Shown: in pieces, positions 35,191 through 41,051 of the stretch
Position numbering within the stretch: position 1 is the first letter of the stretch
Layout: each line of letters opens with the position of its first letter
From: Spirochaetaceae bacterium
GTDB lineage: Bacteria > Spirochaetota > Spirochaetia > Treponematales > Treponemataceae
Length of the DNA: 41,051 nucleotides
Reading direction: 5' to 3'
NCBI GenBank assembly: GCA_017936665.1
Contig: JAGBFB010000036.1
Span: 1 to 41,051, forward strand
Position numbers and translations under genes: made by a program
Notes under the pieces: model-generated
The model's database searches: none
What the model saw: the letters and a program-made list of their open reading frames with translations, nothing else
Told to the model about the DNA's origin: nothing

Positions 35191-36375
35191 TTATTTTTTT
35201 ACCAAGAAGAATATAAATATACAACCAAAAATACCAACAAGTAAATTAGGTAACCACATTGAAACAAAACCATTCATTCCGTTTCTTAAACCAAAAATTT
35301 GTCCTAAAGTCATTAAAGACCAATATAAAACTGAAATTAAAATTCCAATAATCAAACCGATTGTTTGACCATTATGCTTTCCAAAAAGAATTGCCAAAGG
35401 AAAAGCTAAAAGTGCAAAAAAGATAGAACCAAATGGCAAAGAGAATTTTTTATGATATTCAAGATTATAAGTATTCAAAGTTCTTTTACTTGAAGTTCCT
35501 TTAGCTTTCAATTTATTAATATATTGTTTTAAATCGTAAGAAGTCATTTCTCTAGGATTTGTTCCAGAAGAACCTGAAGAAATAAATTGGCTTGCAAAAA
35601 TATTCATTGTAGTAAAATCAGAACTAATATATTCGTAAGTATCTTTATTTTCATTATCAAATTGAATTACCGAAGGATTACTCATTCTAAGTTGCATCAT
35701 AATAGTAGAATCCTGTGGATCTAAAAGTTCTGTGTTACTGGCAACGATTAACCTTTGATTTCCATCTTGATCTGTATCAAATAATAATAAATCAGAAACA
35801 TTTCTATCTTCTACTTCACCAATTACCAAAATTGAATTAGAAGTTTTTTTAATTGAATTTGATTCCATTTCAACATTAGGATTAGAAAATATAATTTCTT
35901 TATACAATTTGTTATACTCGATTGTACCTAAAGGTAATAAATAATCGTTAACAAAAAAAGAACCAAGAGAAATTAATATGCCTAAAATAATAACAGGTAA
36001 ACTTAATCTAAAAAATGATGTACCAGTTGCACGCAAAATCAAAATTTCATTATCAGTCATCAATCTTCCAATACACATTAGAAAACCAACCAAAGTTCCA
36101 AAAGGTGCTGATTGAGCAATAATAAATGGCAAAGAATAAGTCATTAACTTCATAACTTCAACTAAGGGAACATGTTTACGCAAAATATCCTGAACTAATA
36201 ACAAGATTTGATTACAGAAAAACACTAAAAAGAAAAACAAAAATGCAATAGTAAAATAAAGCAAAAGTTCTTTTACTAAATACCTCATCATGATGTGAGA
36301 ATTAGATTTAAAGATATTTTCATTTATAAATATAAATAACTGTTTAATTTTACTACAAGTTTGATTTTGTTTCAT
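35191..36375 (-). CDS. lptF: LptF/LptG family permease (first of pair, probably LptF)
   Basis: 394 residues from ATG 36375, chosen because AGGAG precedes it and it lies just past the dut stop; the open frame reaches 36408 inside dut. Membrane helices (YFTIAFLFFFLVFFCNQILL and others) flank a jellyroll domain, with three more helices at the C-terminus. A soluble N-terminal extension of about 28 residues precedes the first helix. It pairs with the next gene to form the permease half of a lipid exporter; no lptB or lptC is nearby. Confidence 0.85.
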   Translation of the reverse strand: MKQNQTCSKIKQLFIFINENIFKSNSHIMMRYLVKELLLYFTIAFLFFFLVFFCNQILLLVQDILRKHVPLVEVMKLMTYSLPFIIAQSAPFGTLVGFLMCIGRLMTDNEILILRATGTSFFRLSLPVIILGILISLGSFFVNDYLLPLGTIEYNKLYKEIIFSNPNVEMESNSIKKTSNSILVIGEVEDRNVSDLLLFDTDQDGNQRLIVASNTELLDPQDSTIMMQLRMSNPSVIQFDNENKDTYEYISSDFTTMNIFASQFISSGSSGTNPREMTSYDLKQYINKLKAKGTSSKRTLNTYNLEYHKKFSLPFGSIFFALLAFPLAILFGKHNGQTIGLIIGILISVLYWSLMTLGQIFGLRNGMNGFVSMWLPNLLVGIFGCIFIFFLVKK

Positions 36376-36379
36376 AAAA

Positions 36380-36841
36380 TTAACTCCTACCCGTTGAACC
36401 AAAACCACCTATACCTCTTTCAGTACAAGAAAGTTCATTTACAATTTCAAATTTACAATATGTAACTGGAGCGATAACCATTTGAGCAATTCTATCTCCA
36501 TTTTTTATTTCAAAATCCTCATCACCTAAATTTATCAAAACTACTTTTACTTCGCCACGATAATCTGCATCAATTGTTCCTGGAGCATTTAAACATGTAA
36601 CACCATAATTCAAAGCTAATCCAGAACGTGGTCTAATTTGAATTTCGTAGCCAAAAGGAATTTCAAAAGAAAGTCCTGTAGGAACAGCAAATCTTTGTCC
36701 TTTTTTTAACAAAATTGGCTTTTCAAGATAAGCACAAATATCAGCTCCAGCAGATTGAGAAGTTTTATATTCAGGAAGAATTGCACCATCTTGAATTTTA
36801 CATTTAACACAAACATTAAACAAGTTATTATCTTTGCACAT
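36380..36841 (-). CDS. dut: dUTP diphosphatase
   Basis: Hydrolyses dUTP to dUMP, keeping uracil out of DNA. All five trimeric dUTPase motifs are present: [26 protein letters not shown] (Asp91 catalytic), [12 protein letters not shown] and [13 protein letters not shown] start at ATG 36841 (153 residues) with AAGGA eight bases upstream; a TTG six bases earlier is less likely. It overlaps the M16 gene by 14 bp. The N-terminus is somewhat Cys-rich (three Cys in 14 residues). Confidence 0.96.
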   Translation of the reverse strand: MCKDNNLFNVCVKCKIQDGAILPEYKTSQSAGADICAYLEKPILLKKGQRFAVPTGLSFEIPFGYEIQIRPRSGLALNYGVTCLNAPGTIDADYRGEVKVVLINLGDEDFEIKNGDRIAQMVIAPVTYCKFEIVNELSCTERGIGGFGSTGRS

Positions 36842-38105
36842 CTTCAAAATCCTTCAAAATAATTTTTTTATCTGAACTTTTTATTTTAGGACCATAAATG
36901 ATTAAAGATTTTTTTAAATTTACTTTTATGCTATTTATAAAATCGTATAAATCTTGTATAGAAATTTTTTCTATTTTTTTTATTATATCTTCATGAGAAT
37001 ATTGTTCATAACCGCTAAAATAAAATCTTGCCATCTGCTTCATTCTTTGTTCCATATCTTCGCAAGCCATAATTTCTTCGCCACAAAGATGTTGTTGAGC
37101 ATAATTTAATTCTTGCTCAGTAATTTTTTCTTTGAAAAATTCATCAACATTTTTTATCAGATTATTTGCAACATTTAAACAATTTGATTTTGATGAAGTT
37201 GCATAAAAGCACCAAAATCCACAATCAATAAAAAGATTTACAAAACTGTACACATTATAACAGAATCCAGAATTTTCACGTAAAGACTGAAAAAGCCTTG
37301 AACTCATCGTATCACCGATTATTGCATTCAAAACTGCTAATACTAAACTTTGTTCAAAATTAATTTTTGGATTTAAACTATATAACAAGAAAAATTGTTC
37401 TTGCTGAAAATCAGCATTTACAAAATCTACGCCAGAATGCCAAATAGGTTTTGGCAAAATTTCAGTTTTTTCAAAATTAGTTCTATCAGGAAAATTTTTT
37501 ACACACTCACAAATTTCATCTTGATTAAAATTTCCTGCAACAGAAATTGTTAAAGGTCCAGATTTTACAAACTTATTATACCAATCAAATAAATCTTCTC
37601 GAGTGATTGATTCAACATCTGTAACACTACCAGAAATATTTAGTGCAATAGGATTATCCTTCCAGATTGAAGAAAAAACTGCGTCCATAGCAACTTCTTC
37701 TGGATCATCAAGGGAAGAAATAATTTCACTTTGAATTACAGTTCTTTCTTTTTCAACTTCGCTTGGTAAAAAAGTTGAATCATAAATCATTTGAGAAATT
37801 ACAGACAAGGCTTGCTTAGCATAAAAACAAGGAACAACACAATAAACACACATTTGTTCTCGTTCAGTAAATGCGTTTATGTATCCTCCGATTTTATCAA
37901 ATTCAACTGCAATATCAAAGGCACTACGAGTTGAAGTTCCTTTGAACAACATATGTTCTACAAAATGAGTAATTCCTTGGTTTCCAGAAGTCTCATATCT
38001 AGAACCAACAGAAAACCAAAAACCGATTGCAACGGTTTTAGCTGTAGCAATCGGTTCTGTTATGAGAACTGCCTTATTCTGCAAAATTTGCTGAAAAATT
38101 GGCAT
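36828..38105 (-). CDS. M16 family zinc metallopeptidase
   Basis: The inverted zinc motif HFVEH (47-51) with distal Glu127 in ERTVIQSEI identifies an active-type M16B peptidase (PqqL/MPP-like, 425 residues). The two halves are the expected alpha/beta repeats, and the second lacks the zinc motif, as usual. Placement directly after pnp is a widely conserved arrangement in bacteria (mlpA/ymxG-like). No signal peptide is present, so it is cytoplasmic. ATG is six bases after the pnp stop, with a weak ribosome site. Confidence 0.93.
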   Translation of the reverse strand: MPIFQQILQNKAVLITEPIATAKTVAIGFWFSVGSRYETSGNQGITHFVEHMLFKGTSTRSAFDIAVEFDKIGGYINAFTEREQMCVYCVVPCFYAKQALSVISQMIYDSTFLPSEVEKERTVIQSEIISSLDDPEEVAMDAVFSSIWKDNPIALNISGSVTDVESITREDLFDWYNKFVKSGPLTISVAGNFNQDEICECVKNFPDRTNFEKTEILPKPIWHSGVDFVNADFQQEQFFLLYSLNPKINFEQSLVLAVLNAIIGDTMSSRLFQSLRENSGFCYNVYSFVNLFIDCGFWCFYATSSKSNCLNVANNLIKNVDEFFKEKITEQELNYAQQHLCGEEIMACEDMEQRMKQMARFYFSGYEQYSHEDIIKKIEKISIQDLYDFINSIKVNLKKSLIIYGPKIKSSDKKIILKDFEDVQR

Positions 38106-38111
38106 CTTTTC

Positions 38112-40211
38112 TTATTTATTTTGACCTTCTAAAGCATCAATGTAAGAAAGATTAAGTCTTCCCATTTTATCAATTTCGATAAGTTTTACAGGAATTTGTT
38201 GTCCTTCTGAAACAACATCACTTACCTTTTCTACTCTTGCTCTAGAGAGTTTTGAAATATGACACAAACCTTCTTTTCCAGGAAGAATCTCAACGAAACA
38301 TCCAAAATCCATAATTCGTTTAACTGTTCCGTTATAAATTGTTCCAACTTCAGGATCTTCTACGATACCTTTAATTGCAAGTTTTGCACCATCAGTTGAT
38401 TTTCCTGTTTTTCCGTAGATTGTAACAGTTCCATCATCGTCAGTATTGATTGTAACTCCGTATTGAGCAGAAATTGCTTTAACAGTTTTTCCACCAGGTC
38501 CAATTAAAGCACCGATTTTATCAACTGCAATTTTCATTATTTCAATTTTTGGAGCATATTCACTTACTTGATCAGCTGGTTTAGAAATTGTTTGATTCAT
38601 AATTCCAAGAATGTGAAGTCTTGCACGTTTTGCTTGAGCAAGTGCTTTTTGCATAATTTCTTTTGTAACACCTGCAATCTTAATATCCATTTGGAAACCA
38701 GTAATTCCGTCTTCAGTTCCAGCAACTTTAAAGTCCATATCACCAAGATGGTCTTCTTCTCCAAGAATATCAGAAAGAATTGCATATTTTTCGTAATGGT
38801 CGCCTTCTGTGATAAGTCCCATAGCGATACCTGCAACAGGCTTTTTCATTGGAACACCAGCGGCTAACATACACAATGTACCACCACAAACTGATGCCAT
38901 TGATGAAGAACCGTTTGATTCCATAATTTCTGAAACAACACGAATTGTGTAAGGGAATTCTTCTCGGCTTGGTACCATTGGTTCAAGAGAACGACGAGCC
39001 AAATTTCCGTGACCGATTTCACGACGACCTGTACCCATTCTTCCACATTCACCTACTGAGTATGGAGGGAAGTTATAGTGAAGAATGAAGTGTTCTCTTC
39101 TATCTCCATCGATATCATCAAGAATTTGTTCATCAAGAGCAGTTCCTAAAGTTGCAACTGCTAAAGATTGTGTTTCACCACGAGTAAAGATTGCAGATCC
39201 GTGTGGACGAGGAAGAACATCAATTTCACAAGAAATAGGACGGATATCTTCCAAACCACGACCGTCAACACGAAGTCCTTTATCTAAGATACCTTTTCTA
39301 AGGATGTTGTATTGCATATCATCAAACAATGCATTGAAAAGTTTTTTCTGAATATCATCTTCAAGTTGTTCTGCATATTTTTCTGCAATATCAGCTTTAA
39401 CTTGAGCGATTGAATCATGTCTCATTGCTTTTGTTGCTTCAAAACATGCTTTTTCAAGTAAAGGCATAGCTTCTGCTTCGATAGCGTCTTTATTTTCAAG
39501 AGTAACTGTTAAAGGAGCAAGAGGAAGTTTTTCTTTTCCTGCAAGTTTTTTAAGTTCATCTTGAAGATGACACATTTGTGTAATAAACTCTTGAGCTTTT
39601 TCCAATGCACCAAGCATCAATTCTTCAGAAACTTCTTGTGCTCCACCTTCAACCATTGTGAAACCTTCAGCAGTTCCAGCAACAACGATTTCTAGTTGAC
39701 CTTTTTCAATTTGTTCATAAGTTGGGTTGATAACATATTCACCGTCAACATAACCAACACGACAAGCAGCAACTGGTCCGTTAAAAGGAATATCAGAAAT
39801 TGTAACAGCAGCGGAAGATGCAATTACAGCAAGAATATCAGGTGGGTTAATTTGGTCTGAAGAAACACAAGTTGGAATAATTTGAATTTCACGACCAAAA
39901 GCCATATCAAAAAGAGGACGCATTGGACGGTCGATAAGGCGTGAAACCAAAATTTCTTTATCCTTTGGTCTACCTTCTCTTTTGATAAATCCTCCAGGAA
40001 TTTTTCCTGCAGCATAATATTTTTCGTTATAATCAACTGTTACAGGAACATAATCTAATCCTTCTTGAGCTGTTCCAGATGCACAAACTGTTGCAATAAC
40101 AGCTGAACCACCAAACTGAGCATAAACTGCACCGTTTGCCTGTTTTGCTAATTTTCCAGTTTCTAAAATTAATTCTTCGTCACCGATTTTGTAAGTAACT
40201 CTTTGTACCAT
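38112..40211 (-). CDS. pnp: Polynucleotide phosphorylase
   Basis: A 3'-5' phosphorolytic exoribonuclease of 699 residues: two RNase PH domains (1-145 and about 300-530), a helical linker, a KH domain (IGALIGPGGKTVKAI) and a C-terminal S1 domain (VKRIMDFGCFVEILPGKEGLCHISKLS). ATG 40211 has AAGGA seven bases upstream; a TTG just before it is in frame but unlikely. It follows rpsO, the classic rpsO-pnp pairing, separated by two hairpins and a structured leader. Confidence 0.97.
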   Translation of the reverse strand: MVQRVTYKIGDEELILETGKLAKQANGAVYAQFGGSAVIATVCASGTAQEGLDYVPVTVDYNEKYYAAGKIPGGFIKREGRPKDKEILVSRLIDRPMRPLFDMAFGREIQIIPTCVSSDQINPPDILAVIASSAAVTISDIPFNGPVAACRVGYVDGEYVINPTYEQIEKGQLEIVVAGTAEGFTMVEGGAQEVSEELMLGALEKAQEFITQMCHLQDELKKLAGKEKLPLAPLTVTLENKDAIEAEAMPLLEKACFEATKAMRHDSIAQVKADIAEKYAEQLEDDIQKKLFNALFDDMQYNILRKGILDKGLRVDGRGLEDIRPISCEIDVLPRPHGSAIFTRGETQSLAVATLGTALDEQILDDIDGDRREHFILHYNFPPYSVGECGRMGTGRREIGHGNLARRSLEPMVPSREEFPYTIRVVSEIMESNGSSSMASVCGGTLCMLAAGVPMKKPVAGIAMGLITEGDHYEKYAILSDILGEEDHLGDMDFKVAGTEDGITGFQMDIKIAGVTKEIMQKALAQAKRARLHILGIMNQTISKPADQVSEYAPKIEIMKIAVDKIGALIGPGGKTVKAISAQYGVTINTDDDGTVTIYGKTGKSTDGAKLAIKGIVEDPEVGTIYNGTVKRIMDFGCFVEILPGKEGLCHISKLSRARVEKVSDVVSEGQQIPVKLIEIDKMGRLNLSYIDALEGQNK

Positions 40212-40244
40212 CAAAATTTCCTTATAAAATATGATTAATCTTAA

Positions 40245-40316
40245 GCAACCGGGTATATCGAAACTGAATTTTTACAACAAAGGCTGCATAAATTCACTAT
40301 CCATATGCCAGGTTGC
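40245..40316 (-). promoter_or_regulatory. Long imperfect stem-loop in the pnp leader
   Basis: GCAACC (40245-40250) pairs with GGTTGC (40311-40316), then GG/CC and ATAT/ATAT continue with two mismatches; an inner TGAATTT/AAATTCA stem (40265-40271 with 40290-40296) caps it. It ends 34 bases before the pnp start. In E. coli the pnp leader forms an RNase III-cut duplex used for autoregulation; this is a plausible analogue. Confidence 0.5.
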
Positions 40317-40320
40317 CACT

Positions 40321-40338
40321 TTAGGTAAAACTACCTAA
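40321..40338. promoter_or_regulatory. Small hairpin upstream of the pnp leader stem
   Basis: TTAGGTA (40321-40327) and TACCTAA (40332-40338) are a perfect 7-bp stem with a 4-base loop. There is no T-run, so it is not a terminator. It is probably part of the pnp leader fold or a protein site. Confidence 0.45.
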
Positions 40339-40383
40339 TTTATATTTTTGTTTATAAAAACAAAATTCCCATAAAAAATACTA

Positions 40384-40417
40384 AAGCACTGATTACATAA
40401 AGCAGCAACCAGTGCTT
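40384..40417 (-). terminator. Terminator or attenuator between rpsO and pnp
   Basis: On the minus strand AAGCACTG (40410-40417) pairs with CAGTGCTT (40384-40391) and is followed by TAGTATTTTTT. It is a credible intrinsic terminator that would limit read-through into pnp. Confidence 0.65.
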
Positions 40418-40424
40418 CCGAAAA

Positions 40425-40442
40425 ATCCTTTCAAAGAAGGAT
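40425..40442 (-). terminator. Short hairpin just after rpsO
   Basis: ATCCTT (40437-40442 on minus) pairs with AAGGAT (40425-40430) and runs into TTTT. A weak terminator or processing hairpin, six bases past the rpsO stop. Confidence 0.5.
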
Positions 40443-40448
40443 AATTTA

Positions 40449-40718
40449 TTATTTTCTTAAACCTAATTCCTTGATTAAACTTCTGTAAGTTTCAAGATCT
40501 TTTCTTTGTAGGTATTTAAGAAGTTTTCTTCTTTGTCCAACAAGAATCAAAAGGCTTCTTGAAGCACTTTTGTCTTTTTTGAACTGTTTACAGTGTTCTG
40601 TAAGTTGTTTAATTCTTTCTGTTAATAATGCAACTTGAACTTTTGTATTTCCAGTATCTTTTTCGTTTGCACCGAATGTTGATACAGTTGCAACTGTTTT
40701 TTCTTTTGTAAGTGCCAT
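40449..40718 (-). CDS. rpsO: 30S ribosomal protein S15
   Basis: A primary 16S rRNA-binding protein of 89 residues, the universal length. TGNTKVQVALLTERIKQLTEHCK and GQRRKLLKYLQRKDLETYRSLIKELGLRK are diagnostic. AAGGAG precedes ATG. The long structured leader suggests autoregulation by S15, which is common though structurally diverse among bacteria. Confidence 0.98.
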   Translation of the reverse strand: MALTKEKTVATVSTFGANEKDTGNTKVQVALLTERIKQLTEHCKQFKKDKSASRSLLILVGQRRKLLKYLQRKDLETYRSLIKELGLRK

Positions 40719-40752
40719 ACTTACTCCTTAATTTACTATTAAAATTTTTCAC

Positions 40753-40799
40753 TTCATACAGGATAATCCGTGGCGAAGGAAAACGTGCCCATGTATGAA
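40753..40799 (-). promoter_or_regulatory. Structured rpsO leader (candidate S15 autoregulatory RNA)
   Basis: A perfect 8-bp closing stem, TTCATACA (40753-40760) with TGTATGAA (40792-40799), encloses about 31 bases that are much more GC-rich than the surroundings and can form at least one inner hairpin (GGATTATCC). It lies between the promoter and the ribosome site, as in S15-bound leaders elsewhere. Confidence 0.55.
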
Positions 40800-40819
40800 A
40801 TTTAAAACTATTCTATATT

Positions 40820-40847
40820 ATTTTACTAAAATCGGCAAAAAAGTCAA
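40820..40847 (-). promoter_or_regulatory. rpsO promoter
   Basis: Minus-strand TTGACT (40842-40847), 16-bp spacer, TAAAAT (40820-40825). The predicted leader is about 95 bases. The -35 overlaps the stop codon of the upstream C39-type gene. Confidence 0.65.
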
Positions 40848-41051
40848 TATAAACATGTAAAATCAAGAGAATTAGAAAATTCTTCAAGGTACAAATCATT
40901 TTTCAGAAACAAAAAAAATACACCACTCCATTTTTCTAAAAAACTTTTTAAATCTTCTTTTATCAAACCAATTGCTGGATCACTAATATACACTTTATTT
41001 TTTTTAATTTTATAAACTACAACATAATGTTCTATTTCTGTTTTTATATGA
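40844..41051 (-). CDS. C39-type peptidase domain protein (3' end only, runs off right edge)
   Basis: Reading the minus strand from 41050 gives 68 codons before TGA (40844-40846). The fragment contains EHYVVVYKIKKNKVYISDPA then GLIKEDLKSFLEKWSGVFF, closely matching the C-terminal half of C39 bacteriocin-processing peptidases: the catalytic His is in HYVVV and the Asp in SDPA. The Cys half lies beyond the edge. The reading frame stops only about 25 residues after the domain, so no ABC-transporter membrane part follows. It is either a stand-alone C39 protein or a truncated transporter. C39 domains cut double-glycine leaders of secreted peptides. Confidence 0.75.
   Translation of the reverse strand, partial: HIKTEIEHYVVVYKIKKNKVYISDPAIGLIKEDLKSFLEKWSGVFFLFLKNDLYLEEFSNSLDFTCLY

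Overview
The window is an AT-rich bacterial chromosome segment that reads as a spirochaete, most likely Treponema. Supporting signs are a GreA fused to a long helical N-terminal region (as in Borrelia and Treponema), a type-4 uracil-DNA glycosylase beside priA, an MGDG-synthase-like glycolipid glycosyltransferase, paired LptF/LptG permeases, relaxed lipoboxes and many small TPR/HEAT proteins with signal peptides. No phage, transposase or CRISPR array is visible. Most of the window is housekeeping; the novelty lies in control elements, fusions and the two cut-off genes at the edges.

Layout. 1-404: 5' part of a repeat-containing lipoprotein gene (minus) whose promoter has nine G residues between -35 and -10. 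470-873: non-coding, with a palindromic repeat and a terminator. 874-2847 (minus): long-chain acyl-CoA synthetase; 2974-4203 (plus): thiI; 4212-5345 (minus): glycolipid glycosyltransferase; 5468-8245 (plus): uracil-DNA glycosylase and priA. 8250-11885 (minus): moxR - DUF58 - DUF4129-like membrane protein. 11975-12048: tRNA-Arg(UCU). 12116-25381 (minus): a long run read as rpe, two exported proteins and a membrane TPR protein, recA, folK, scpA, scpB, rluB-type, cmk, rpsA, a degenerate NtrC-like regulator, a TPR membrane protein and a lipoprotein. 25564-31509 (plus): TPR protein, greA fusion and a VWA membrane protein. 31614-40718 (minus): rpsO, pnp, M16 peptidase, dut, lptF, lptG, tgt and a HEAT-repeat protein. 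40844-41051 (minus): C-terminal end of a C39 (bacteriocin-processing type) peptidase domain.

How the genes work together. Several blocks are tightly coupled by 1-41 bp overlaps or adjacent stop/start codons (recA-folK, scpB-rluB, DUF58-DUF4129, M16-dut, and the exported/TPR cluster). They cover chromosome maintenance (recA, scpA, scpB, priA, UDG, dut), translation and RNA decay (rpsA, rpsO, pnp, tgt, thiI, tRNA-Arg) and the cell envelope (lptF, lptG, MoxR-DUF58-DUF4129, VWA, HEAT and TPR proteins).

Best leads for something undescribed: (1) the poly-G promoter of the repeat lipoprotein, a probable phase-variation switch; (2) two perfect 14-bp inverted repeats back to back at the very start of the NtrC-like gene, the first burying its start codons, in a protein that has lost the GAFTGA loop and the Walker B Asp; (3) leaderless-type promoters at scpB and moxR; (4) a probable sliding-clamp motif in the N-terminal extension of the UDG; (5) structured leaders before rpsO, pnp and the VWA gene. 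All functional statements are read by eye; no database search or folding calculation was run.
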